Of a stretch of DNA of 64,000 bases, positions 50,257 to 59,069 are shown piece after piece. How positions within the stretch are numbered: the stretch's first letter is position 1; each line of letters begins with the position of its first letter. Source of the DNA: DASQFI01 sp035633215 (GTDB taxonomy: Bacteria; Acidobacteriota; Vicinamibacteria; Vicinamibacterales; SCN-69-37); assembly GCA_035633215.1 (NCBI GenBank), contig DASQFI010000048.1, forward strand, positions 1 through 64,000, written 5' to 3'. The notes below the pieces were generated by a model. The model had not been told where the DNA came from. It saw nothing but the letters and a program-made list of their open reading frames with translations, and did not search any database. A program made the translations under genes and the position numbers.

Positions 50257-51390
50257 TCAAAACCTGATAAAGACCCCTCCGCTGATTAACACGCGCGTTT
50301 GGATGCCCGTGCCCTTAAACGCAACGAAGCCGGCAAGCGGCGGCTCACTCAGCGTGGACACCCGCCCCGTGGCCGGATCGTTGCTGAACTGGATGTTCGG
50401 GTTGGTCTCCATCTCGAAGTAATCACCGGCCGCACGCAGGTCGACGACTGGCGCCGCGTCGATCAGGAGCCGGCTGTTCTCGCGGCCGATGAGGACGCGG
50501 CCGTCGATCTTGAAACCCCAGCGATCGGAGACGTTGCGCCGGACACCGGCGCCGGCCAGACCGGCCAGCGTCGCGCTGCGCTCAAATCTGAGCCTGACCC
50601 GATCGGTTTCATGGAACCGAACGTCCGGTGCCGGGAAGACGACGAACTCGTAGCTGCCTTCGAGCTCGACCGACGACAGTGAACCCAGGCCGGAGATCAT
50701 GCCGCCGCCGAACGTCAGGTACGGCACGAATCCGCCGCCGGATCCGAAGTGCCAGTTCACCGCGCCGGTAAGCGCGAGCTCGCGCGCCGATCCGCCACTC
50801 GAGTCCAGGAGGGTGAAGACGTTCACTGCATCGAATGGTCCCGAATCGAACAGGCCGCGAAAGGCCGACTCGAATGTCCTCCGGCTCTCCTCGACCGCTG
50901 TCAGAAACTCCTGGGAGATCTCGCCCGATCCTGGGAGCAGGTCGACGCTGATTTCCGCCGACCACCGATCCGTGAGCACGCGCCTCACGCGAACGCCGAG
51001 CACGGCCGCGCTGGTGTAGTCGAGTCCGAGCGATTGCATCGCCGCATCGAGCGGTGTGATGCGCGCCCCGACCCCGAACTCGGCGTTCACGCTGTTCAAC
51101 ATCGCCGCGCCGTCTCCGAAGAACCACGACGCGGTGCGCCTGCTCGGATACAGCGGACTGAGCGAGGGGATCGGCGCTCCGGCCGCCGGCAGCGCCGGCG
51201 ATCCGTCCGATCCGGCGGTGCCCCGCGAGAGGCCGCCATGGCCCTCGACTTCCCACCGCGGGCCGCTCGGAGCGGACTGCCTCGGTGGAGCGCCCGCGGC
51301 TTGCGCCGACACGGACGCGGGCGCGAGGAGCATCGCCATGAACCATATGACGAAGCCGTGAGTCGGCCTGCGCCGCAAGGTGTCCCGCAT
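50257..51390 (-). CDS. Exported outer-membrane beta-barrel-like protein
   Basis: 377 residues with a signal peptide (FVIWFMAMLLAPASVSAQA). The mature part alternates short strands ending in aromatic residues (ALTGAVNWHFGSGGGFVPYL, ELEGSYEFVVFPAPDVRF, GAGVRRNVSDRWGFKIDGRV) and ends with GGVFIRF, whose terminal Phe is the usual signal for the outer-membrane assembly machinery. It is thus a small barrel of unknown role. ATG 51390 chosen; the frame is open for 29 codons upstream but overlaps the next gene's 3' end. Confidence 0.7.
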   Translation of the reverse strand: MRDTLRRRPTHGFVIWFMAMLLAPASVSAQAAGAPPRQSAPSGPRWEVEGHGGLSRGTAGSDGSPALPAAGAPIPSLSPLYPSRRTASWFFGDGAAMLNSVNAEFGVGARITPLDAAMQSLGLDYTSAAVLGVRVRRVLTDRWSAEISVDLLPGSGEISQEFLTAVEESRRTFESAFRGLFDSGPFDAVNVFTLLDSSGGSARELALTGAVNWHFGSGGGFVPYLTFGGGMISGLGSLSSVELEGSYEFVVFPAPDVRFHETDRVRLRFERSATLAGLAGAGVRRNVSDRWGFKIDGRVLIGRENSRLLIDAAPVVDLRAAGDYFEMETNPNIQFSNDPATGRVSTLSEPPLAGFVAFKGTGIQTRVLISGGVFIRF

Positions 51391-51397
51391 CGACGGA

Positions 51398-52300
51398 CTA
51401 TCTTGGTCGCACCGACGACACCCGGTCACGCAAACCGAGCCTGGCGAGATCGCGTACGTCCGACGAGACCGTCGCACAGCGGCCCTTGAAGCCTGGCTCG
51501 TCGCAGAGCTCCCATCGGCCGACGACCTGCGCGCTGCCAGCCTGGTCCCTGAAGAACACCAGCGTGCTGCGCTCGTTGTCGATCGTCATGCTGCGGCCCG
51601 CGTACCCGGGGCGGTCGTACAGCACGAGCCGCGCCCGGCCGGTGCCGCCGCCTCCGCCTCCGATGCCGCGCCCGCTGCGGGGCCGCGCCGACGACAGCAG
51701 GCGGCTCAGGCCCAGGCTGTTCAGATCGCGCACGTCCTCGGTGACGACGCGGCAGTCGTCGAAGTTGTTGTGCACGCAGATTTCCCACGCCTGGTTGCGC
51801 GGCACGCGCAGGCTCATGGCGCGATCGTTGAAGTCCATCCGGCGGAAATCCGCCGCCGCGTCGGTAAGCTCCAAACGCCGGCCGGAAAAGTCGAGCCCGG
51901 CGTAGAGCTCGAGACCGTTCGTGGGTGGCCGGCCAGGAAATCCGCCGCCGCCCCCGCCGCCGCGCACGCGCCGAACGGACGAGATCGTGTCGTTCCAACC
52001 GCGCGACTGGAGGTTCGGTTCATCGCCCGAGAAGACCTGGCAGCGTCCCTGATACCGCGGCTCGGTGCAGACCTCCCACCCTTCGCCGCGCGCCGCGCGC
52101 AGGCTGGAGATGCGGTTGGTCATGTTGATCGATCGCAGGTCGGGGTTGTCGTCGCGGAACGTGTGGTTCGAGCCGCGATAGTTGCTGTCGACCCAGACGG
52201 TGAGCCCGATGCCACCCATCTCGCGGTCGCGTTGTGCGTGTGCTGGTGTGGCCGCTACTCCGATCGCAGCGGCGAGGATCATGGCGAGAGCCGTTCTCAC
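51398..52300 (-). CDS. Exported beta/gamma-crystallin-type protein
   Basis: 300 residues. Signal peptide MRTALAMILAAAIGVAATPA, with the first residues supplied by the palindromic element. Three crystallin domains of two Greek-key motifs each: VWVDSNYRGSNHTF with GWEVCTEPRYQGRCQVF; LYAGLDFSGRRLEL with AWEICVHNNFDDCRVV; LVLYDRPGYAGRSMTI with WELCDEPGFKGRCATV. Gly-rich linkers separate them. Such proteins bind Ca2+ or resist stress in other bacteria. GTG 52300 is preferred: from ATG 52282 the signal peptide would lack its basic n-region. An upstream start at 52408 would include the whole element. Confidence 0.85.
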   Translation of the reverse strand: MRTALAMILAAAIGVAATPAHAQRDREMGGIGLTVWVDSNYRGSNHTFRDDNPDLRSINMTNRISSLRAARGEGWEVCTEPRYQGRCQVFSGDEPNLQSRGWNDTISSVRRVRGGGGGGGFPGRPPTNGLELYAGLDFSGRRLELTDAAADFRRMDFNDRAMSLRVPRNQAWEICVHNNFDDCRVVTEDVRDLNSLGLSRLLSSARPRSGRGIGGGGGGTGRARLVLYDRPGYAGRSMTIDNERSTLVFFRDQAGSAQVVGRWELCDEPGFKGRCATVSSDVRDLARLGLRDRVSSVRPR

Positions 52301-52386
52301 TTTCCTGTGGCGACCGCACCGGTGACTTCTGGTCGAAAGTCTCGCGATGCATGCCTTTCTTGCTCTGCGGGGAAGTGAGAACGGCT
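52287..52386 (-). repeat. Palindromic element, full in-frame copy at the 5' end of the crystallin gene (100 bp)
   Basis: On the minus strand it starts AGCCGTTCTCACTTCC and ends GTGAGAACGGCTCT. It is open in the frame of the gene from an upstream ATG at 52408 (MRQTLT-LEPFSLPRRARKA...HRKVRTAL). Left flank CTCG, as in the other in-frame copies. Confidence 0.92.
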
Positions 52387-52689
52387 CGAGTGTCAACGTC
52401 TGACGCATACGGTCACCTCGCTGGCTTCCGCACCTGGATTATAGGTCTGCGGCGCTCCACGGCTTTGGACACGCCGCCCGCGACTGACATGTGCGCGCCG
52501 ATGCGAAGCATGGATTACCGGACCGAACTCCTCCTTACTGTACTGCGCCAAACTCTCGTGACGTGGCCCTCAAAACCGTCGCCCGCGGGGGACGTAGGCA
52601 GGAGTTGCCGCCGCTTTTTTCGGACCGCTCGCCCGGTGTCCGCGGCATGGGCCTTGCACTTGCGGGTGAGTCCGGTCTCTCGGAAATAG

Positions 52690-53661
52690 ATGAAATTCAC
52701 GCTTCGTCCCGCTCTCCTCTTTATAGTGTCGCTCGCCGTGGTGGGCCCGGCCCTGCTCGTCGCCGCGGCGCAGCAGGACCCGAAGCCGACGTTCACGGCG
52801 ACAGTCGCCCGCGTGCCGATCAGCGCGGTCGTCACCGACTCGAAGAACCGTCGCGTGCAGACGCTCACGCGCGAAGAGTTCGAAGTGCTCGAAAACGGCA
52901 CGCCGCGCGCCATCGTGGACTTCAGCGTCAACGAGCGCGCGCCGATCGCGCTCGCCCTGCTGTTCGACACCAGCGGCAGCATGGCGGTCGGGTCGAGCCT
53001 GGCGGACGCGAAGTCGATCGTCCGTCACGTACTCGGATGGGTTGATCCGCAGACGGACGAAGTCGCGCTCTTTACATTCTCGAGGGGACTGCGCGAGGAA
53101 GTGCCGTTCACCAGCGACACCGACAAGATCGGGCGGGCGTTGTCTCACGTCGAGCCCCTTGGATCCACGTCGCTCTATGACGCCATCAACGAGGTGGCCT
53201 CCGTACTCGGGAACCGGCCCGCGCGCCGCCAGGCGGTCGTCGTCGTGACCGACGGCATCGACACGAGCAGCGCGATGACCGCATCCGAGGTATCAGCGGC
53301 CGCCGCGTCGATCGACGTGCCCGTCTACATCCTTGCCGCGGTCGCGTCGCTCACGCGGCCGGCGGAAAGCGATCCGATTCCGCCGATCACGCTGCCGGCC
53401 GGGACGCTGGCGGATCTCGCGAGCTGGACCGGCGGGACGACGACGTTGGTGAGCGCCCCGGCGCACGCGAGCATCGCCGCGCGGCAGCTCGTGAGCGATC
53501 TCCGGCATCAGTACGTGCTGGCCATTGCTGCCGCCACCGAGCCCGGGTGGTACTCCCTCCGGGTCAATGCGCGACATGGCAAACTGAACGTAAGATCGAG
53601 GACCGGCTACCTCGCTCGCCCGGGAACACACATCGGCACGGGCGGCCGGCCGGCGCGGTAA
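52690..53661 (+). CDS. VWFA-related exported protein (acidobacterial type)
   Basis: 323 residues with a signal peptide. After ISAVVTDSKNRRVQTLTREE and FEVLENGTPRAIVDFS comes a von Willebrand A domain with an intact MIDAS: DTSGSM, the Thr in GSTSLYDAI and the Asp in VVVTDGIDT. This is the VWFA-related layout (TIGR03436-like) that is strongly expanded in Acidobacteria, which is the best taxonomic marker here. It is secreted or periplasmic; ligand unknown. No ribosome site of note before the ATG. Confidence 0.9.
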   Translation: MKFTLRPALLFIVSLAVVGPALLVAAAQQDPKPTFTATVARVPISAVVTDSKNRRVQTLTREEFEVLENGTPRAIVDFSVNERAPIALALLFDTSGSMAVGSSLADAKSIVRHVLGWVDPQTDEVALFTFSRGLREEVPFTSDTDKIGRALSHVEPLGSTSLYDAINEVASVLGNRPARRQAVVVVTDGIDTSSAMTASEVSAAAASIDVPVYILAAVASLTRPAESDPIPPITLPAGTLADLASWTGGTTTLVSAPAHASIAARQLVSDLRHQYVLAIAAATEPGWYSLRVNARHGKLNVRSRTGYLARPGTHIGTGGRPAR

Positions 53662-53688
53662 TGGTAATAAAGTACTAGAGGTTTCATC

Positions 53689-54813
53689 ATGTTGCTCTTT
53701 CTTGCCTCGCTGGCGTTCGCGCTTGGATTCGCGCAGACGGCCACGCCGCCCGCTACGCAGGGCCCGCCGCCGCCCGCCGCGCAGACGACCGCGCCGAAGC
53801 CACCCGAGCAAACGGCCGCGCCCAAGCCACCCGAGCAAACAGCCGCACCCAAGCCCGGTGAGCCGACCGCACCCAAACCCGCCGAGGCGACTGCCGCGCC
53901 GAAATCTCAACAGGCCGCTGCCCCGCAGCCGGCAGTTGTCAGCCGCGCGCGACGGTTGGCCGAGCCCGAGGCTGCTGGCCCGATCGTGCTGCCGATGGAG
54001 CTCGTGGCGGGCCGTCCCGTGATCCGCTTGATGGTGAACGGCAAGGGGCCGTACGCGTTCCTCGTTTCGACGGGCGCGCAGACGACGGTTATCGACGAGA
54101 AGCTCGCTTCGGAGCTGGCGCTCAAACCACCTTCAGAGAAAGAGAAGGAGAAGGCGGGCGAGAAGCCGAACGAGAAAGAGAAGGAGCGCGACAAGAAGGC
54201 GCCGGCGATGCTCGAGCTCGATCTCGAGGCGGGCACGACCAAGCTGCCGAAAGTTCAGGTGCTGGCGACCGACCTCACCAAGTACGTCGCCGACGCCGGT
54301 CTCGCCGGCCTCTCGCGCGGCGTGCTGAGCCTGTGGGCATGGAAGGATCACCTCGTCACGATCAGCTTCCCGCCGCGCTGGAAGGTCACGATCGAACCCG
54401 GCACGCTGCCGGAGGCGAACGGCCAGGACATCTTTCCGCTCGATCCCGAGACCGGCGAGTTGCGACTGAGCGTGACGATCGCCGATCAGTCGATTCCGTG
54501 CCGCGTCGAGCCTCTGGCGCCGGGCGGCCTCGTCATGCCGGAGTCGTTTCTCAAGCAGATGCTCCTCGACGGCCCGCCGATCGAGCTCGGCACGATGGCC
54601 GTCGCCGGCCAGTCGCTGACCGTGCGCGAAGCGCGGCTGGCCTACTCGGCCGTGCTCGCGGGCTTCGAGCTGTCGAAGCCGGTCGTGCGGTTCGCCGGCG
54701 CCGGCGACAGCGCGACCGCCGGGAGCCACTCGCTGACCGGGTTGTCGATCACGTACGACCTCAAGAACAACCGGGCGCGTCTCGTCAAGCAGCCTCCACA
54801 GACGCCACGATAG
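53689..54813 (+). CDS. Retropepsin-like protein with an altered active site
   Basis: 374 residues. Signal peptide, then a 60-residue Pro/Ala/Lys spacer with repeated PKPPEQTAA units, then a pepsin-like beta domain: PVIRLMVNGKGPYAFLVSTG and AQTTVIDEKLA. In active retroviral-type aspartyl proteases the motif is D-T-G-A; here it is STGA. The catalytic Asp is lost, so the domain is probably a binding module. A Lys/Glu-rich insertion (KEKEKAGEKPNEKEKERDKK) follows. GTTTCATC precedes the ATG with only a weak AGAGG. Confidence 0.75.
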   Translation: MLLFLASLAFALGFAQTATPPATQGPPPPAAQTTAPKPPEQTAAPKPPEQTAAPKPGEPTAPKPAEATAAPKSQQAAAPQPAVVSRARRLAEPEAAGPIVLPMELVAGRPVIRLMVNGKGPYAFLVSTGAQTTVIDEKLASELALKPPSEKEKEKAGEKPNEKEKERDKKAPAMLELDLEAGTTKLPKVQVLATDLTKYVADAGLAGLSRGVLSLWAWKDHLVTISFPPRWKVTIEPGTLPEANGQDIFPLDPETGELRLSVTIADQSIPCRVEPLAPGGLVMPESFLKQMLLDGPPIELGTMAVAGQSLTVREARLAYSAVLAGFELSKPVVRFAGAGDSATAGSHSLTGLSITYDLKNNRARLVKQPPQTPR

Positions 54814-55011
54814 GTCAGGCCGAGGGCCGAAGGCCAAAGGCCGAAGTAAAGGCTCGATGGCGCAAAGAGGCACAGGGTGTTTGACCTTTAGCTGCCTCGT
54901 CGGGCTGTTGAACGGCGTCTGTTCCGCTCATAACATTTCCTGACGATTCGATTACCGCGGGCCCCGGGTTTTCAGAGCCTTCGGCCTTCGGCCCTCGGCC
55001 TTTGGCCTGAC
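54814..55011. repeat. Inverted repeat of GGCCTTNG heptamers
   Basis: Arms GGCCGAGGGCCGAAGGCC... (54818-54846) and CTTCGGCCTTCGGCCCTCGG... (54979-55011) flank 132 nt without a gene. A single arm of the same kind (GGCCTTTGGCCTTCGGCC) is at 56369-56387, joined to an element fragment. Confidence 0.7.
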
Positions 55012-55024
55012 AATTACAGTGTTC

Positions 55025-55882
55025 ATGAAGTCTGTCGTCGTCACCGGCACCTCCACCGGCATCGGGTACAGCACGGCGCAGGTCCTGACGAAGCAGGGCA
55101 TGCGTGTGTTTGGCAGCGTGCGTCAGGCGGCGGATGGCGAGCGCCTCCAACGTGAGCTTGGTCAGTTGTTCGTGCCGCTGCTGTTGGACGTCACCGACAC
55201 CACGGCGGTGGCTCGGGCGGCAGAACAGGTCGCGGCGCAACTCGCGGGGCGAACGCTGTTCGGCCTGGTCAACAATGCCGGCGTCGCGTTCCCTGGCCCG
55301 TTGTTGCATCTGCCGATTGCCGACTTCCGCTACCAGCTCGAGGTGAACCTGACGGCGCAGCTCTTTCTCACTCAGACATTCGCGCCGTTGCTCGGCGCGG
55401 ATGAGCGCCGCCAGGGCGCGCCCGGGCGTATCGTGATGATCTCGTCGATCAGCGGCCGGACGGCGTCGCCGTTCGTCGGCGCTTACAGCACGTCGAAGTT
55501 CGGACTCGAGGGGATGTCAGAGTGCCTGCGCCGCGAGCTCATGGTCTTCGGGATCGACGTCATCGTCATCGCCCCGGGCGCCGTGGCCACGCCGATTTGG
55601 AACAAGGTGGAATCGCTCGATGTCGGCCGGCTCGCGCACACGCGCTACGGCGCGTCGCTCAAGATGGTGAAAGACCTGGCAATCGAGAATGGCCGACGGG
55701 GGCTGCCGGCCGAGGTGATCGGCCGCGCGGTGCTGACGGCACTCACGGCGACTCGGCCGAAGACGAGATACACGATTACGCCGGAACCGATCAAGTTCTT
55801 CATCGGGAAATTGCTTCCGAAGCGAGTCCTGGATCGGATGATTGCGAAACGGTTGGGGCTGACGCGGGCGGCGAAACTCTGA
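55025..55882 (+). CDS. Short-chain dehydrogenase/reductase
   Basis: 285 residues. NAD(P)-binding TGTSTGIG, NNAGV, catalytic Ser in MISSISG and YSTSK with the Tyr and Lys. It is a classical SDR of the type that acts on steroids or carbonyl lipids, and SGRTASPFVGAYSTSKFGLE is like the 11-beta-HSD group; the substrate is not known. It has no ribosome site; the inverted repeat ends 13 nt before the ATG. Confidence 0.92.
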   Translation: MKSVVVTGTSTGIGYSTAQVLTKQGMRVFGSVRQAADGERLQRELGQLFVPLLLDVTDTTAVARAAEQVAAQLAGRTLFGLVNNAGVAFPGPLLHLPIADFRYQLEVNLTAQLFLTQTFAPLLGADERRQGAPGRIVMISSISGRTASPFVGAYSTSKFGLEGMSECLRRELMVFGIDVIVIAPGAVATPIWNKVESLDVGRLAHTRYGASLKMVKDLAIENGRRGLPAEVIGRAVLTALTATRPKTRYTITPEPIKFFIGKLLPKRVLDRMIAKRLGLTRAAKL

Positions 55883-55941
55883 AGGTCATCGAAGTTCTAC
55901 GAGAAGTCGATGGTGGCGTGAGGCAACGAGGGGCGGAGCCG

Positions 55942-56157
55942 TTACTGACGCTGAGATGTTCGTGTGACGCCTGTGACGTCGCGCACGGGCGTCTCCGTCC
56001 CTTTCTCGGTGATCCAGACATGCCCGCAGCGGTCGCAACGGAAGTAATCCACGTGCGATCCGCGACTGATGCTGGCCAGCCTCGCGGCCGTGTGTTGGAC
56101 GCACTTAGGACACGACACCCGTTCAGCGGTGGGAGATGGCGGCATAGTCAAGATCAT
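55942..56157 (-). CDS. Small zinc-ribbon protein
   Basis: 71 residues: ERVSCPKCVQHTAARL, then DYFRCDRCGHVWITEKG, a C2-C2 zinc ribbon similar to that at 21182. ATG 56145 (MPPSP) is an alternative start. Function unknown. The 236 bases that follow to 56393 hold no gene. Confidence 0.7.
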   Translation of the reverse strand: MILTMPPSPTAERVSCPKCVQHTAARLASISRGSHVDYFRCDRCGHVWITEKGTETPVRDVTGVTRTSQRQ

Positions 56158-56340
56158 TGGGCCGCCTTGGGGGCGGTCAGCCCACTTCGCCGCAATCGCA
56201 CAGCAAGACGCGCTAGGCGGTCAGGGAGGAGTTGAAACGACGTCCCAGTTTACTCCACCAGGCCCTCGCGCGCGCTGAACTGCCCCCCTCTCCGAATGAG
56301 ACGCTATATTGGCCTGACGATCATGAGACGTGTGTGGTTC

Positions 56341-56390
56341 GAGCCGTTCTCACTTCCTCATAGAGCAAGGCCTTTGGCCTTCGGCCTCGA
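56341..56390 (+). repeat. Left-end fragment of the palindromic element joined to a heptamer repeat
   Basis: GAGCCGTTCTCACTTCCTCA continues for about 30 nt and then switches to GGCCTTTGGCCTTCGGCC. It lies just after the 3' end of the permease gene. The right half of the element is absent. Confidence 0.75.
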
Positions 56391-56393
56391 GTC

Positions 56394-59069
56394 TCACTCT
56401 CCCCGGAGCGCTTCAATCGGCGCGATGCGGGACGCTCGCAGCGCAGGCCCGGCGACCGCCACGATCGACACGGCCGCAATCGTCACCATCGCCGCGATGA
56501 GGGCAGACACGTCGAGCGGACTCACGCCAAAGAGCACGCCCCTCAGGAGACGATCGGCGGCGGCGGTCAGGACCACGCCGATGAGGAGTCCGCCAATGAG
56601 GAGACGCCCCGCGCCGGCCATGACGAGCCGCATTACTTGACGAGGCGCCGCGCCGATGGCCAGGCGCACGGCCAGTTCACGCACGCTTTCCGACACCACG
56701 AGCATGAACAGGCTGTACAGGCCGATCGCCGCGAGGAGCAGGGCGGCGCCCGCAAACAGGCCGAGGACGGCGGCGTCGAGCCGGGGCTGATCGAGCGCAG
56801 CGTCCATCACTTCTTGAAGCGGCCGCACGTCGAAGAGGGCTCGGGACGGATCGAGCTCGTGAACGATGCGTCGCAGATCCGCCGCGAACGCGCGAGCGTC
56901 GGTCGTGCGCGCGACGTAGTTGGGATCTGGCCACGCGCCGGGCGAGTTGCAGGTGTAGAAGTACGGGACCGGCGACGTGGCATGGCCATCCTCGGCAAGA
57001 TCGCCAATGACGCCGGAAATGACGAATGTGGTGCCGGGGAACGCTGGCATCCGCACGGTGCGGCCGGTGACATTGCCACCCTCGGCATGCTGCTCGACGA
57101 ACCGTCGATTGACCATCGCCGTTCGCGAAAACTTGGTGTCGGCTGGCGGAACCGGGCACCACGCGCCGGACAGGAGCGGCGCGCGGATCGCCTTGAGATA
57201 GCCGGCGCTGATCATCCGGGTGCCGACGGTCACGGTCCCGTCCGCGTTCGGTCCCCCGATTCCCTCGACCCTGATCTGATAGCGCAACGATGCGCGCGAG
57301 ACCGGCAGGAAGTTCGCCATGCCGGCATCCGAGACGTGAGGCAACTGCTCGAGCCGCTCGAGCAGCCGCGTCTGGAAGTCGCCGACGCGCGCGCGATCCT
57401 CGTCCCATCGCGCGGCGACGTGGAACGTCATGACGTCAGAGGCGTCGAATCCAGTCTCGATGCGGGTGAGGTTGTAGTAGCTCCGCATCAAGAGCATCGC
57501 CGAGCCGACGAGCAGGACGCTCAGCGCCACCTGACTGACGACCAGGAGTTTCTGGACGCGATGGCGTCCCCTGGTCACCCCGCGGCCCTGCCCCACGAGG
57601 GTGTGGTTCAGGCCGCGTCGCGTGGCGGCGAGCGCCGGCACCAGGCTGAACGCGGCGGCGGCGACCAGACTCGTGCCCAGCGCGAACCCGAACGCGCGCC
57701 AGTCCATCGTCAACTCGTTGATGCGCGGTGTTCTCGAGAGCGTTGACGTCATGACCGACGTCAACCAGACGGCGAGGGTCGTGCCCACGAGGGCGCCCGC
57801 GAGGCCGAGGAGGACGCCTTCGCGGACCACCGTGCCCATGACGCGCACGCGGGACGCGCCGAGCGCCGCGCGCAGCACCAACTCGCGCGACCGACGATGG
57901 ACTTGCGCCAGCATCAGGCCGGCGATGTTCGCGATCGCCATCAGCCAGAGCGCCGCGACTGACGCGAACACCAGGATGAGCCCGCTTCGGGCATCGCCGA
58001 CGCGCACCTGCTTCAGCGGCCGGAGCTCGGCCGACCAGCCGGCGTCGCTCTTCGGATATTCGCGGCCGAGGCCCTGCTGGACCGCGTCAAGATCCTGTGA
58101 GGCCGCTTCGAGCGTAACGCCGGGTCGCAGCCGTCCGATGCCGTTCACGAACCTGGCTTCGCGGAGCTGGAGAAGATACGGCCCTGTCTGCGCGGGCAGC
58201 CAGACGTCCGTCGTCCCACCCGTGAACATCGAGGACATGACGCCGACAATCGGATACTGCCGGCCGCCAATCGAGAGCGCGTGCCCGACCGCGGAGCGAT
58301 CGCGGTTGAACCGGCGCGCCCAGAAGCGCTCGCTGATGACCGCCGCGCCGGGGCCAGTCGGCGCTTCCTCGGCGTCGGTGAACGTCCGGCCGAGGATCGG
58401 CGGCGCGGCAAACACCGCGAAGAACCGGGGCGTGACGCGGCGGCCGTCGAGCCGCTCGGGATCGTCGCCGCTCGTGTCCGTGACGCTCTCGCCGTAGCTG
58501 GCCGAAAGCGCGACGAAGCTCCGGTTGAGCCGCTGCCAGTCCTCGAGTCGTCCGGGTGCCACGAGACTGGTGCGCTCGCGGGCGACGGGACTCGATTCGT
58601 AGACGGTGACCAGCCGATCCGCATCGGGATAGGGCAGCGGTTTGAGGAGCACCGTATCCACGAGGGAGAACACGGCGGTCATGATGCCGGTGCCGAACCC
58701 GAGCGTCAGCACGACCGCGGCCAGATAGGCCGGGCGTCTCGTGAGCGACCGCCAGGTCTGCCGCCACGCCGCGCCGCCCAGCCATTCCGGTCTTCGCCGT
58801 GATTCCCGCATCCGAACCGCGTCCGCCCGCCGGCCCTGCCATCGAGCGGTCGATCGATTCGCCCGGTGCGCGGCCAGCAGATCCTTCATCTCGTGCCAGA
58901 GCAGGCGAGCGACCGCCAGTCGTCCCTGCGCCGCGGCCGCATCGGCGGCGATCTCGAACGTCGCGGTCATCTCGGCGCCGTACGTACGACGCACGTGCGC
59001 GGGCGCCAGCCTCACGAGCGCGCGGTGCAACGCTCGCGCGAGCCGAACGGATCGAGATGCCGGCGTCAC
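56394..59069 (-). CDS. MacB/FtsX-type ABC permease of the acidobacterial ADOP family
   Basis: 891 residues. A permease-prefix region (ALHRALVRLAPAHVRRTYGA, EMTATFEIAADAAAAQG) precedes two FtsX-like permease units: helix plus MacB periplasmic domain (RLEDWQRLNRSFVALSASYG, PILGRTFTDAEEAPTGPGAA), a three-helix block, then a second periplasmic domain and the last helices (MLVVSESVRELAVRLAIGAA, PIEALRGE). No ATPase is adjacent, as usual for these duplicated orphan permeases. GTG start overlaps the PadR stop by 4 nt, so the permease is controlled by PadR. Confidence 0.9.
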   Translation of the reverse strand: MTPASRSVRLARALHRALVRLAPAHVRRTYGAEMTATFEIAADAAAAQGRLAVARLLWHEMKDLLAAHRANRSTARWQGRRADAVRMRESRRRPEWLGGAAWRQTWRSLTRRPAYLAAVVLTLGFGTGIMTAVFSLVDTVLLKPLPYPDADRLVTVYESSPVARERTSLVAPGRLEDWQRLNRSFVALSASYGESVTDTSGDDPERLDGRRVTPRFFAVFAAPPILGRTFTDAEEAPTGPGAAVISERFWARRFNRDRSAVGHALSIGGRQYPIVGVMSSMFTGGTTDVWLPAQTGPYLLQLREARFVNGIGRLRPGVTLEAASQDLDAVQQGLGREYPKSDAGWSAELRPLKQVRVGDARSGLILVFASVAALWLMAIANIAGLMLAQVHRRSRELVLRAALGASRVRVMGTVVREGVLLGLAGALVGTTLAVWLTSVMTSTLSRTPRINELTMDWRAFGFALGTSLVAAAAFSLVPALAATRRGLNHTLVGQGRGVTRGRHRVQKLLVVSQVALSVLLVGSAMLLMRSYYNLTRIETGFDASDVMTFHVAARWDEDRARVGDFQTRLLERLEQLPHVSDAGMANFLPVSRASLRYQIRVEGIGGPNADGTVTVGTRMISAGYLKAIRAPLLSGAWCPVPPADTKFSRTAMVNRRFVEQHAEGGNVTGRTVRMPAFPGTTFVISGVIGDLAEDGHATSPVPYFYTCNSPGAWPDPNYVARTTDARAFAADLRRIVHELDPSRALFDVRPLQEVMDAALDQPRLDAAVLGLFAGAALLLAAIGLYSLFMLVVSESVRELAVRLAIGAAPRQVMRLVMAGAGRLLIGGLLIGVVLTAAADRLLRGVLFGVSPLDVSALIAAMVTIAAVSIVAVAGPALRASRIAPIEALRGE

